64,000 bases of DNA, taken from positions 181,848 through 245,847 of the forward strand of contig NZ_WHZW01000001.1 in NCBI RefSeq assembly GCF_010667685.1, read 5' to 3'. Positions 28,638 through 37,210 of the stretch are shown one piece after another. Each line of letters begins with the position of its first letter. Within the stretch, counting starts at the first letter, position 1. Under the pieces are notes generated by a model, which ran no database searches, had not been told where the DNA came from, and saw nothing but the letters and a program-made list of their open reading frames with translations. A program made the translations under genes and the position numbers. Source of the stretch: Bifidobacterium aerophilum. GTDB taxonomy: Bacteria; Actinomycetota; Actinomycetes; Actinomycetales; Bifidobacteriaceae.

Positions 28638-28668
28638 TATTATCATTAATCGTCAGCTAATGATAATA
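28638..28668. promoter_or_regulatory. Likely operator of the Fur/Zur gene
   Basis: TATTATCATTA (28638-28648) and TAATGATAATA (28658-28668), perfect 11-bp arms with a 9-nt spacer. ATAATGA hexamer content is Fur-box-like. The position fits autoregulation. Confidence 0.65.
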
Positions 28669-28725
28669 GCGCGATCGTGCCGGTCATGTAGCCGCCGCGC
28701 CGCGACCTCCGCGAATCCCCCGCGG

Positions 28726-29679
28726 TCACTTTCCCGCGGCCACGGACGTGACGCGGGCCATGAAGTCGTCGAGGAAGCGCGACACGTTGACCGCTACCGC
28801 AACGCTGGTCGTCTTGAACGGGTCGTTGAGCCGGTCGTAGTCGCCGATGGTGCGGCCGCGGGTCGGCCCGTCGAGCTCGACCTTGAGGTTGATCGGCAGC
28901 GTGGCCACGATCGTCGGGTCGAGCGCGACCGCCACGGCCAGCGGGTCGTGCAGCCCGCAGCCGCCGAGGCCCGGCGCGGTCTTCTCGTAGGCGCGGATGT
29001 AGTAGTCGGTCATGTCGGCGAGGAACGCGCCGGCCGGCGTGCCGAGATCGCGCCACTGCGCGGTCTGCTTGCGGGTGAGCAGCGTCTGCATGGTCACGTC
29101 GAGGCCGATCATCTCGGAGCGCACGCCCGAACGGAACAGATAGTCGGCGGCCTCGGGATCCTGCGAGATGTTGGCTTCGGTCCAGGCGTTCACGTTGCCG
29201 GGCACGGTGAGCGCGCCGCCCATGAGCACGATGCCGCCCAGCAGGTTGCGGATCTCGGGCGCCTTGCGCAGCGCGGTGGCGATGTTGGTCAGCGCGCCGG
29301 TCGGCACGTAGGTGAGCTCCTTGCCGTACGTCTTGGCCGCGTCGACGATGAAGTCGACCGCCGACTCGGTTTCCGGCTCACGGTTCGAATCGGGGATCTC
29401 GACCTCGCCGATGCCGTTGGCGCCGTGGATGAACGCCGATCCCTCGCTCACCGAGAACGTGTCGCGTGCGAGCGGATGGTCGACGCCGCGGTACACCCGC
29501 ACTTCGGGATGTCCGAACAGGTCGGTGACGGCGAGCGAGTTGCGCACGCCCTGGTCGACGGTCACGTTGCCGTACGTGCCGGTGATGCCGATGAGTTCGG
29601 CTTCGCCGCTGCCCAATGCGTAGGCGATCGCCAGCGTGTCGTCGATGCCGGTGTCAAGATCGAGGATGATTTTCTTCAT
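28726..29679 (-). CDS. Inosine/uridine-preferring nucleoside hydrolase family protein (copy 1)
   Basis: Calcium-dependent N-ribohydrolase family (317 residues), splitting ribonucleosides into base and ribose. The N-terminal metal motif is DLDTGIDD instead of the usual DxDPGxDD. Also seen: YVPTGALTNIATALRK, IVLMGGALTVPGNVNAWTEANISQDPEAA, and GLHDPLAVAVALDP with the general metal Asp. One of two such genes in the window. A tandem 17-bp repeat lies just upstream, suggesting separate control from the ECF operon. Ribokinase is 131 nt upstream on the same strand. Confidence 0.9.
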   Translation of the reverse strand: MKKIILDLDTGIDDTLAIAYALGSGEAELIGITGTYGNVTVDQGVRNSLAVTDLFGHPEVRVYRGVDHPLARDTFSVSEGSAFIHGANGIGEVEIPDSNREPETESAVDFIVDAAKTYGKELTYVPTGALTNIATALRKAPEIRNLLGGIVLMGGALTVPGNVNAWTEANISQDPEAADYLFRSGVRSEMIGLDVTMQTLLTRKQTAQWRDLGTPAGAFLADMTDYYIRAYEKTAPGLGGCGLHDPLAVAVALDPTIVATLPINLKVELDGPTRGRTIGDYDRLNDPFKTTSVAVAVNVSRFLDDFMARVTSVAAGK

Positions 29680-29704
29680 GGATGGCCTCCCTTGCCATGG
29701 TCGT

Positions 29705-29738
29705 CATATCCGACATATGTACATATCCGACATATGTA
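29705..29738. repeat. Tandem 17-bp direct repeat before the nucleoside hydrolase gene
   Basis: CATATCCGACATATGTA occurs twice with no spacer (29705-29721 and 29722-29738), 26 nt before the start codon. Each copy contains ATAT-CCGAC-ATAT symmetry, as a dimeric regulator site would. Confidence 0.7.
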
Positions 29739-29810
29739 TCTATGCATTCACAGTAGTGCCGGCATCGATCCGACGGAAGACGAACTGCCGGCCCGGCAAC
29801 AGGAATTCAG

Positions 29811-30827
29811 CTACCGTTCATCGCCGCCGAAGCGTTCGCGAATGCGTGCCGCCGTACCGTAGGATGCTTGGGCGCCGTGTCCGGTCGCCGCGTATGCGGA
29901 GACGTATGACGCGAGCCGGGCCGCCTCGTGCAGTTCGAAGCCGGAGGCGAGTCCGGCGAGCACGGTGCCCATGAACGAGTCGCCGCAGCCGGTCGTGTCG
30001 ACGGCGTCGACGCGTACCGGGGCGATGCGCGTGACGCGGGGGTCGCCGGCCGTTGCGGAAGACCTGCCCGCGGCAGTGGCGTCGAGCACCACCGATCCGT
30101 CGCCGCCGAGCGTGACGATCGCCTTCTCGAAGCCGAACGCGCGCAGACGTTCCAGGGCGGCCGTCCAGTCGAACCCGTTCCAGTCGCCGTCGGCGGGCTC
30201 GTCGATGCCGAGCAGCTGCGCCATCTCGTGCTCGTTGACGAGCAGGATGTCGGCCGCGGCGATCAGTTCGGGAGGCAGGACCGGCGTGAACGGCGAATCG
30301 TTGAGCAGCACCGTGACGCCGGACTCGCGGCACAGCCGGGCCGCGGCGGTGACGGTGTCGATCGGGCTTTCGAGGCACAGGCCGAGCACGTCGGCTTCGG
30401 TCAGCGCGTCGCGCGCCGACGTGACGTACTCGACGTCCACGCTTGCGTTCGATCCGGGCGAGTAGACGATCGTGTTCTCCCCGTTCGCGTCCACGGTGAT
30501 GACGGTCGTGCCGCTCGCGCCCGTGACGTGGCGCACGCCGCTGACGTCGACGCCGGCGTCCGTCAGCTTGCCGAGCAGGAAATCGGCGTTCGCATCCGAA
30601 CCGACCGCGCCGAACATGCGCACGTCGGCGCCGAGCAGGGCGGCCGCCGCGGCCTGGTTGCCGGACTTGCCGCCCGGCAGGATGCGCAGCGGGGAGCCGT
30701 TGACCGTCTCCCCCGGCCCGGGCAGCCGTTCGGTCGTCACCGTGTAATCGGCGTTCATCGAGCCGACCACGGATACCGTGCCATGGATGCGGTCCAGCAA
30801 TCCGAGGGTTTCGGATGCATCGCTCAT
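29811..30827 (-). CDS. rbsK: Ribokinase
   Basis: PfkB-family kinase of 338 residues, expected to phosphorylate ribose to ribose 5-phosphate. Ribokinase features: VVGSMNADYTVTTERLPGPGETV, GGKSGNQAAAAALLGADV (substrate loop), LLNDSPF, NEHEMAQLL and the anion-hole/base motif VDTTGCGDSFMG (usually TGAGDS), followed by AAYVSAYAAT-like helix. The start 30827 has AAAGGA upstream; an in-frame start at 30890 lacks one. It sits 62 nt after the lacI-type gene and fits with the nucleoside hydrolases that release ribose. Confidence 0.9.
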   Translation of the reverse strand: MSDASETLGLLDRIHGTVSVVGSMNADYTVTTERLPGPGETVNGSPLRILPGGKSGNQAAAAALLGADVRMFGAVGSDANADFLLGKLTDAGVDVSGVRHVTGASGTTVITVDANGENTIVYSPGSNASVDVEYVTSARDALTEADVLGLCLESPIDTVTAAARLCRESGVTVLLNDSPFTPVLPPELIAAADILLVNEHEMAQLLGIDEPADGDWNGFDWTAALERLRAFGFEKAIVTLGGDGSVVLDATAAGRSSATAGDPRVTRIAPVRVDAVDTTGCGDSFMGTVLAGLASGFELHEAARLASYVSAYAATGHGAQASYGTAARIRERFGGDER

Positions 30828-30889
30828 GATCAGTCCTTTCGACAATTCGTTCGACAATGCGGCAAACTCAGGAAACAGTCCGTGAAACA

Positions 30890-31978
30890 TTATGCGGAGA
30901 CGTTCGGCGCAGCCCCCACCGAAGCGCGTTCCAGAAACACCGTGGAGACGTAATGGATATCGCCGATGCGATCGTCGTCGGTTCGGCCATCGCGAGCCGT
31001 TCCGCCCACGGCGCCAGAAGCCGGTTCCGTCCGCTCGCCGCCGTCACTCGATTTCACCCGTCGCAGCAGCATGTCGACGCCGATGCGCCCCATCCGGTCC
31101 GCCTGCTGCGAGATCACCGCGATCTGCGGCACCATCAGCCGGAATTCGTCGATGTCGTCGAACGACACCACCGACAGGTCGGCACCGATGCGGATGCCGC
31201 GCGCGGCCAGCAGTCCGAGCATCGTGACCGTATCCGGAGAATACGCGCAGACGATGGCCGTCACCTCGGCTTCGAGCAGCTCGTCGACCACCCGTCGTCG
31301 CGACGCGTAGGTCCCGGCGCAATCGACGACCACGCCTCCGCCGGCCGGCAACAGTCGCGCCGCCGTCTCACGGAACGCGGTCTCGCGTTCGTTGATGCTG
31401 AACGAGCCCAGTGAGGAATGCGCCACGAAGCCGATACGGCGATGTCCCAGACGGGTCAGCGTCTCCACCGCCGCCTCGATGCCGGGCCTCGGATCGGACA
31501 CGACGAACGGCACGTCGTCGATGCCGGGCACCCGTCGGTCGACGAACACGAGTGGCATGCCGCAGGCCACCAGCGACTTCATGCCCGGCGAATCGACGCC
31601 TTGGGGCACGACGATCGCGCCGTCGATGCGCTGGCCCAGCAGATTGGCGATGAACGCGTCCTGACGTTCCGCGCTCTCCGCCGACGTGCCGATCAGCGTG
31701 GACACGCCATGGCGGTACAGGTCGTCCTCCATGGACGCGACCAGGTCGGCGAAGTAGGGGTTACGCAGGTCGGGCACCAGCAGCCCGACCGTCGTCATGT
31801 CATTCGAACGCATCGACTGGGCGCGCTGATCGGGCACATAGCCCATCCGTTCCACCGTGTCCATCACAAGCCGCCGCGTCTCGGGAGAGAACCGTCCCTT
31901 GCCGTGCAGGATCTGCGACACCGCCGTGATCGAAACGCCGGCGCCACGCGCCACATCGCGGATCGTCACATATGCCAC
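30890..31978 (-). CDS. LacI-family transcription regulator
   Basis: A 362-residue LacI/GalR repressor. HTH and hinge: VTIRDVARGAGVSITAVSQIL and SPETRRLVMDTVERMGYVPD; sugar-binding core with TVGLLVPDLRNPYFADLV, DGAIVVPQG, VFVDRRVPG and LSVVSFDDIDEFRLMVPQI. It is directly upstream of ribokinase, like RbsR-type regulators, so ribose or a nucleoside is a fair effector guess. The AAAACGTTA/TAACGTTTT palindrome before the ECF operon has a central-CG character typical of LacI operators and is a candidate target. Confidence 0.9.
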   Translation of the reverse strand: MAYVTIRDVARGAGVSITAVSQILHGKGRFSPETRRLVMDTVERMGYVPDQRAQSMRSNDMTTVGLLVPDLRNPYFADLVASMEDDLYRHGVSTLIGTSAESAERQDAFIANLLGQRIDGAIVVPQGVDSPGMKSLVACGMPLVFVDRRVPGIDDVPFVVSDPRPGIEAAVETLTRLGHRRIGFVAHSSLGSFSINERETAFRETAARLLPAGGGVVVDCAGTYASRRRVVDELLEAEVTAIVCAYSPDTVTMLGLLAARGIRIGADLSVVSFDDIDEFRLMVPQIAVISQQADRMGRIGVDMLLRRVKSSDGGERTEPASGAVGGTARDGRTDDDRIGDIHYVSTVFLERASVGAAPNVSA

Positions 31979-32150
31979 GGATACTCCTTCACCTCATGCG
32001 GGACCGCCCGGCCGCACCGTCCAGATTACGACAGGACGCGGCGACCGGGCAACCGGCCGACGGACGGAAACCGCCGGCGACCGGACCGGCCGCGCAACCG
32101 GCTTGCCCCGGCAACACACCGTCGCCCGGCCACGCAACCGTCCCGTCAGA

Positions 32151-33089
32151 TCAGCCCACCGCCCGCGCGTCCAACACGGCGAGCGCGTCGACCAGTCGCG
32201 CCACGAACCCTTCCCTGTCCACGTCGGTCAGCACCAGCGCGTTGTCCGGCAACGCCGGCTTGGGACGCGCGTCGACGAACGTCAGCCCGCGAGCCGCGCC
32301 TTCGTCGGTCACGACGTCCACATGGCGGCGCTCGCCGTGGAACAGCGACGGGTCGAGCAGGTACTCGACCGCGCACAGGTCGTGGATCGGGCTGTCGACG
32401 AAGCCGAACTGGTGTCCGGATTCGCTGTAGAACCTCAACAGTTCGTAGGCGACCTCGCTGATCGGACCGCGTCCGTGCAGACCATCGATCTCGTCGAGCG
32501 TGATCTGCGCCCGCTCGGTCACGTCGAGTCCGGCCATCACGATCGGCAGTCCCGACGCGAACACGATGTGCGCGGCCTCGGGGTCGACGTAGATGTTGAA
32601 CTCGGCCAGCGGCGTGCTGTTGCCGTGGTCGATGCCGCCGCCCATGAGGCTGATCATCTCGATGCGATCCTTGACCTCGGGGAAGGTGCGCAGCAGCAGC
32701 GCGACGTTCGTCAGCGGGCCGAGCGCGACGATGGTGACCGGCCCGTCGGCGTCCATGATGAGGTCATGCATGAACGTGACCGCGTTGTCGGAGGCGAGCG
32801 GATGGTCGTAGCCGCTCAGCGCGGGGCCGTCCATGCCGCTGTCGCCGTGCGCCTCGGGCGCGCAGCGCAACGGCTTGACGAGCGGGCGGTCCTGTCCCGA
32901 CGCCAGCGGCACGTCGGAGCCGAGCAGGCCGAGGATGTGCCGCGCGTTGGCGGTGACCTTGGCCAGCGTCTGATTGCCGCCGATCGTGGTGACCGCCAGC
33001 ACGCGCAGCTCGTCCGTGTTGGCGAGCGCGGTCATCAGCGCGAGCGCGTCGTCGTGGCCGGGATCGCAGTCGATGATCACCTGCCGCAT
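32151..33089 (-). CDS. Nucleoside hydrolase (copy 2), last gene of the ECF operon
   Basis: IunH-family N-ribohydrolase of 312 residues with the canonical metal motif IIDCDPGHDDALAL. Further on: LAVTTIGGNQTLAKVTANA, VALGPLTNVALLL, ISLMGGGIDHGNSTPLAEFNIYVDPEAAHIV (substrate pocket Asn and Glu region) and IHDLCAVEYLLDP. The start 33089 follows GGAGG and is 1 nt after the EcfA stop. In this operon it would act on the compound brought in by the transporter, or on the product of the ADP-ribosylglycohydrolase-family enzyme. Confidence 0.92.
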   Translation of the reverse strand: MRQVIIDCDPGHDDALALMTALANTDELRVLAVTTIGGNQTLAKVTANARHILGLLGSDVPLASGQDRPLVKPLRCAPEAHGDSGMDGPALSGYDHPLASDNAVTFMHDLIMDADGPVTIVALGPLTNVALLLRTFPEVKDRIEMISLMGGGIDHGNSTPLAEFNIYVDPEAAHIVFASGLPIVMAGLDVTERAQITLDEIDGLHGRGPISEVAYELLRFYSESGHQFGFVDSPIHDLCAVEYLLDPSLFHGERRHVDVVTDEGAARGLTFVDARPKPALPDNALVLTDVDREGFVARLVDALAVLDARAVG

Positions 33090-33090
33090 G

Positions 33091-33945
33091 TCACGCCTCC
33101 GCAGCCGACGGAACGGACGCGCCGGGCGCACCGGCGAACGCCTGCGCGTCGCGCGCCAGCAGGTCGTCGATGGTGAGCACGCCGCGCAGGCCGCGGGTCT
33201 CGGCGAGCTGGGCGATGTACGGGCGTTGCAGGTTGGCCTGGGCGAGCACCTCGTCGTTCCAGAAGATGTCGGCGACCGGCGCGTCCATCAGCATGTGCTT
33301 GTTGGCCATGACGATGCCGCGCCTGAACTCGCGGGCGACGAACTCCATGTCGTGCGTGATGGTGATGACCGTGCGTCCCTGGCCACGGACATGCTCGATG
33401 AGACGGCCGAGGCGTTCGGTGCCGGTGCGGTCCTGTCCGGCGGTGGGCTCGTCGAGGATCAGCACCTGCGGGTCCATGACCATGGTCGCGGCGATGGTGA
33501 CGAACTTGCGCATGGAGAACGGCAGGTCGTAGGGGTGCGTGTCGAGCTCGTCCGTCAGGCCGCACCATTCGGCGGCGTCGCGGACCTTGGCGTCGATGGC
33601 CGCGCGGTCGGCGTTCCTGCCGGCACGCTTGACCAGGCCGTAGGCGATCTCCTTGCGCACGCTGTCCTGGAAGATCTGGTCGTTGGGGTTCTGGAACACG
33701 TAGCCGACCTTGGCGGCGATCGAGGCGGTGGACCGGCCTTCGGTCGGCTCGCCGTCGACGGTCACGGTGCCCTGCGTGGGCTTGAGCAGGCCGTTCATGA
33801 GCTTGACCGTGGTGGTCTTGCCGGCGCCGTTCTGGCCGATGATGGCCACGGCCTCGCCGAGTTCGAAGCTCATCGACACGTGTTCGATGGCGGTGAACCC
33901 GTTCGGGTAGGCAAACGTCACGTCGTTCAGTTCGAGGTATGCCAT
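33091..33945 (-). CDS. ecfA: ECF transporter ATPase with unusual signature motif
   Basis: One of two energy-coupling ATPases (284 residues). Walker A GQNGAGKTT, Q loop YVFQNPNDQIFQDSVRKEI and Walker B VLILDEPTAGQD are intact, followed by the switch His (ITHDM). The ABC signature LSGGQ is replaced by LPFSMRKF, so the composite site that uses this signature may be weakened, as in asymmetric ECF pairs. It begins 1 nt after the other ATPase stop. Its C-terminal extension (RPYIAQLAETRGLRGVLTIDDLL) is typical of EcfA proteins. Confidence 0.92.
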   Translation of the reverse strand: MAYLELNDVTFAYPNGFTAIEHVSMSFELGEAVAIIGQNGAGKTTTVKLMNGLLKPTQGTVTVDGEPTEGRSTASIAAKVGYVFQNPNDQIFQDSVRKEIAYGLVKRAGRNADRAAIDAKVRDAAEWCGLTDELDTHPYDLPFSMRKFVTIAATMVMDPQVLILDEPTAGQDRTGTERLGRLIEHVRGQGRTVITITHDMEFVAREFRRGIVMANKHMLMDAPVADIFWNDEVLAQANLQRPYIAQLAETRGLRGVLTIDDLLARDAQAFAGAPGASVPSAAEA

Positions 33946-33946
33946 G

Positions 33947-34789
33947 TCAGCGTCCTTTCCGTTCCTGTGCGGCCGCTTCCTCGACGGTCAGCGGGATGGG
34001 ATCGTGCCGTCCGAACCGCCGGTTGCGTTCGAGGTAGTAGCGGGCCACCTGCGGCAGCTGTCCGCCGTGGTCGAGCACCGCCGGATCCGTGAGCACCTCG
34101 TGCACGGGGCCGTTCATGACGAGCCGGCCGCCGTCGAGCAGCAGCACCTGGTCGCAGTAGCGGGCGATCAGGTCGATCTTGTGTTCGACGAGGATGACGG
34201 TCTTGCCCTGGCTCTTGAGCAGTTCGACGATGTCGAAGATGTCCTCGGTGCCCTTCGGGTCGAGCTGCGAGGTCGGCTCGTCGAGGATCACGATGCCCGG
34301 GTCGGTGACCAGCACCGCGGCGAGCGCGACGCGCTGCTTCTGGCCGCCGGACAGTTCGAACGGGTTCTTGTCGGCGAGCGCCTCCAGGTGCAGCAGTTCG
34401 ATCATGGCGTCGACGCGTTCGATCATCTCGTCGCGGGGCACGCCGAGATTTTCGAGCGCGTAGGCGATCTCCTCGCGCACGTTGTCCTTGACGCCGCTCA
34501 TCTGCGTGAACGGGTTCTGGAAGGAGTAGCCGATCATGGTGGTCAGCTGCGCGTCGTCGAAGTCGGTGACCGGCTTGCCGTCGATCTCGACCGAACCGGT
34601 CAGGTCGCCGCGGTAGAAGCGCGGGATGAATCCGCGGATGATGTTGCACACCGTGGTCTTGCCGGAGTCGTTGGCTCCGATGAGCGCGTACGTGCGGCCC
34701 TGTTCGATGTCGAACGACATGTCGTCGATCACGTTGTTCGTATCGAGCGGGTACCGGTAGCTGACGTGCTTGAGCGAAATACTGGTCAT
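33947..34789 (-). CDS. ecfA: ECF transporter ATPase with canonical signature
   Basis: Second ATPase of the module (280 residues). Walker A GANDSGKTT (note Asn-Asp where Asn-Gly is usual), YSFQNPFTQMSG, signature LSGGQKQRVALAAVL, Walker B IVILDEPTSQLDPKG and switch VEHKI. Its ATG overlaps the EcfT stop by ATGA. The frame is open far upstream to 35188, but that lies antisense within EcfT. It would pair with the LPFSMRKF-type ATPase beneath EcfT. Confidence 0.93.
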   Translation of the reverse strand: MTSISLKHVSYRYPLDTNNVIDDMSFDIEQGRTYALIGANDSGKTTVCNIIRGFIPRFYRGDLTGSVEIDGKPVTDFDDAQLTTMIGYSFQNPFTQMSGVKDNVREEIAYALENLGVPRDEMIERVDAMIELLHLEALADKNPFELSGGQKQRVALAAVLVTDPGIVILDEPTSQLDPKGTEDIFDIVELLKSQGKTVILVEHKIDLIARYCDQVLLLDGGRLVMNGPVHEVLTDPAVLDHGGQLPQVARYYLERNRRFGRHDPIPLTVEEAAAQERKGR

Positions 34790-35526
34790 GCGATCACCAT
34801 CCACACCACATAGGCGACGAACGCCGCCAGGCACACGATCTGGATGACCGTGTCGACCGGGCGCTTGTCGATCTGGTACAACGAGGTTTTGCGGGCCTTG
34901 AACAGGAAGGCGCGCGACTGCAGGGCGAGGGCGCGTTCCTCGGTCTGCTGGATCAGCGAGAGCACGAGGGGGCCGAGCATCGGCACGAACGCCTTCATGC
35001 GGGTCATCAGGCTGCCTTCGGTCTCGATGCCGCGCGAGCGTTGCGCGTCGAGGATCGTGGCCGACAGCGCGGACATCTGCGGCACCATCTGGATGGTGGA
35101 GATGATCACGAACGTCATCTTCTTCGGGAAGTTGGCGCGTTCCATCGCGTAGACCATGTCCTTGGTGGACGTGACCTGGAAGAACCACATGATGGCCGCG
35201 CAGATGGCCGCGATCCTCGACGTAATGCCGAGGCTGGCGGTCAGGCCGGTCTGCGAGAAGCCGATGAACGCCCAGATCGGGGTGGTGTCGTCGTAGCGCA
35301 CGATGAACACCTGCACGGCGAAGATCAGCACGACGATGAGCAGGATGGACGACAGGTACGCCTTGAGGTACTTGACGAACGTGCCGCTGAACAGGCTGAG
35401 CACCGCGAACAGCGGGAACATCGCGTACTGGAACCAGTGGCCGGGAGTGAAGATGCTGGCGATGATCACCAGCAGGATGAAGCAGAACTTGGTGGACGGG
35501 TAGAGTTTGCCGATTGCGCTGTTCAT
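34786..35526 (-). CDS. ecfT: ECF transporter transmembrane scaffold EcfT
   Basis: 246-residue membrane protein linking the two ATPases to the substrate-binding S component. Hydrophobic segments near 14-32, 37-52, 60-78, 105-115 and the C-terminal 225-245. The cytoplasmic coupling helices carry the two Arg-containing motifs typical of the family: DAQRSRGIE and LALQSRAF. Start and stop overlap its neighbours by ATGA, so translation is coupled. Confidence 0.9.
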   Translation of the reverse strand: MNSAIGKLYPSTKFCFILLVIIASIFTPGHWFQYAMFPLFAVLSLFSGTFVKYLKAYLSSILLIVVLIFAVQVFIVRYDDTTPIWAFIGFSQTGLTASLGITSRIAAICAAIMWFFQVTSTKDMVYAMERANFPKKMTFVIISTIQMVPQMSALSATILDAQRSRGIETEGSLMTRMKAFVPMLGPLVLSLIQQTEERALALQSRAFLFKARKTSLYQIDKRPVDTVIQIVCLAAFVAYVVWMVIA

Positions 35527-36128
35527 GCGAGGGCCTTCCTGTTGCGCACGTACGGCATGCCGTAGTTGAGTTTGACCAGGAAACGGTCGGGCAGGCGGCG
35601 CAGGATGATCCAGCTGACGCCGACGTCGATGATCATGGCGGCCATGCCGGTGATGAGGTTGGTCGACAGGACGGACTGCACGAGCGCGCCGCCGGCGGCC
35701 AGGAATGCCGCGGTGACCAGGTCGGAGCCGGCGCCGGTGACGCCGCCGAACACGAAGATCGTCACGACTGCCGCGACGGTCGCGGAGCACTCGTTGAGCA
35801 CGAAGCAGGCCGCGATCGTACCGAAGATGTTGGTGTACCACTTCCAGCGCGACAGGAATCCGGAGACCAGGCCGATGATCATGGACACGAACGCGTAGGC
35901 GAACGAAACCGGATTGAGCATGCCGTTGACCACGTTGCCCATCAGGCCGGTCACCAGGCCGACCCACGGGCCGCCGATCATCGACACGAACACCGTGCCG
36001 ATCTGGTCGATGAAGATCGGGAACTTGAGAATCGTGGACAGCTGGTAGCCGACCACGCTCATCGAGACTCCCACCGGTATGAGCAGCAGGGCAAGCAGCG
36101 AGAAATCGTAGCGAATCCCTCGTTTCAT
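35523..36128 (-). CDS. ECF transporter substrate-binding S component, substrate unknown
   Basis: 201 residues with about six membrane helices, small-residue-rich, starting MKRGIRYDFSLLALLLIPVGVSM. Features shared with S components: a first-helix start after a short basic segment, FPIFIDQIGTVFVSMIGGPWVGLVTGLMGNVVNGM-like loops with conserved Gly/Asn, and a length near 200. I do not recognise it as RibU, ThiT, BioY, FolT or PdxU. The operon partners (nucleoside hydrolase, ADP-ribosylglycohydrolase-family protein, PfkB kinase) point to a nucleoside or related ribosylated compound. Confidence 0.82.
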   Translation of the reverse strand: MKRGIRYDFSLLALLLIPVGVSMSVVGYQLSTILKFPIFIDQIGTVFVSMIGGPWVGLVTGLMGNVVNGMLNPVSFAYAFVSMIIGLVSGFLSRWKWYTNIFGTIAACFVLNECSATVAAVVTIFVFGGVTGAGSDLVTAAFLAAGGALVQSVLSTNLITGMAAMIIDVGVSWIILRRLPDRFLVKLNYGMPYVRNRKALA

Positions 36129-37210
36129 TGCGCGCTCCTTTCTGTATGGTTGTGTTCTTCTTCCCCGGCGCCGCACGCGTCGACGAGCGATGTCGCCACG
36201 GCGTCGAAATCCACCTGGTTGACTTCTTCGAGCGTGCGGACCGCGTCGTCCGGCAGGTCGAAGCCTAGTCCGGCGCACATCGCGCCGCAGATCGCGCCGA
36301 TCGTGTCGGTGTCGCCGCCCGCGTTGGCCGCGCATTCGACGGCTCGCCGCAGGTCGCCGCGGTACCGGTACGCGATGCTGACCGCGGCGGGGATCGTCTC
36401 GCTCGTTTCCAGGCCGGTGCCCATGAACGAGTACAGCCTCTCCTCGAACCGCGCGTCGTCGCGCTCGCCGTCGGCAAGCTCGCGACCGTAGGCGATGCGG
36501 CACGCCAGGTCGGCGCTCGGATAGGCGTGACCGTAGCGCGCCGCCTCGCGCAACGCGTCGTCGATCAGGCCGTACCATTCGTCCCAGTCGACGGTTCCGT
36601 CGCCCGTCGCGATGCGCATGCCGTATCCGACGCAGGCGGCCGCAACGGCCGCGCCTTGGATGGCGACGGTCGTGTTGTGCGTGGGGATGCACACGGCGGT
36701 CACGTCCGAGACGAGCCGCGGCAGGCCGCGATGGGCGTCGATGATGCCGATGGGCGCGATTTTCATGGCGGCGCCGTTGGTGGTGCCCATGCGTCCGGCC
36801 TGATCGAGCGGGACGCCGGCCTTGATCGCCTCAAGCGCCCGCCTGGTGCTTGGCCCGACGGCGAACGCGCTGGTCGGGTCGCGGTCGAGCCAGTCGGTCA
36901 GTTCCGCGACGAACAGGTCGGCGTCGATCCTGCCGCCGGTCCTGGTGAGCATGCGGCACAGCATCAGCGTGTTGTCGGTGTCGTCGGTGACCTGCCCGGC
37001 GGCGAAATCGCGGTCGAACGGGATGTCGTCGCCGTGCGGACTGGGCAGGAAGCCGGTGACGCGGCCGAACCGCGAGCGGATCTGCGATTGCGTGAGGGTT
37101 TCGGTGGGCATGCCCATCGCATCGCCGTAGGCGACGCCGACGAGGATGCGACGGGCGGCTTCATGCCGGCTTACGGCCTGCCGTGCCGATGCGGTCGTGG
37201 TTCCGGTCAT
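36125..37210 (-). CDS. ADP-ribosylglycohydrolase-family protein
   Basis: A 361-residue DraG/ARH-fold protein. The binuclear magnesium site motifs are intact: GVAYGDAMGMPTE, VTDDTDNTLM and AANAGGDTDTIGAICGAM. Members remove ADP-ribose from proteins or small molecules, or cleave other N-ribosides; E. coli YegU is an operon homologue type whose substrate is not firmly set. It overlaps both neighbours by ATGA (PfkB upstream, EcfS downstream). A role on a small ribosylated compound fits this context better than protein de-ADP-ribosylation. Confidence 0.88.
   Translation of the reverse strand: MTGTTTASARQAVSRHEAARRILVGVAYGDAMGMPTETLTQSQIRSRFGRVTGFLPSPHGDDIPFDRDFAAGQVTDDTDNTLMLCRMLTRTGGRIDADLFVAELTDWLDRDPTSAFAVGPSTRRALEAIKAGVPLDQAGRMGTTNGAAMKIAPIGIIDAHRGLPRLVSDVTAVCIPTHNTTVAIQGAAVAAACVGYGMRIATGDGTVDWDEWYGLIDDALREAARYGHAYPSADLACRIAYGRELADGERDDARFEERLYSFMGTGLETSETIPAAVSIAYRYRGDLRRAVECAANAGGDTDTIGAICGAMCAGLGFDLPDDAVRTLEEVNQVDFDAVATSLVDACGAGEEEHNHTERSAQ

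Noticed and set aside
28243..29862. Plus-strand open frame of 539 codons
   Set aside because: Runs antisense through the Fur/Zur and nucleoside hydrolase genes and their promoter; no recognisable domain.
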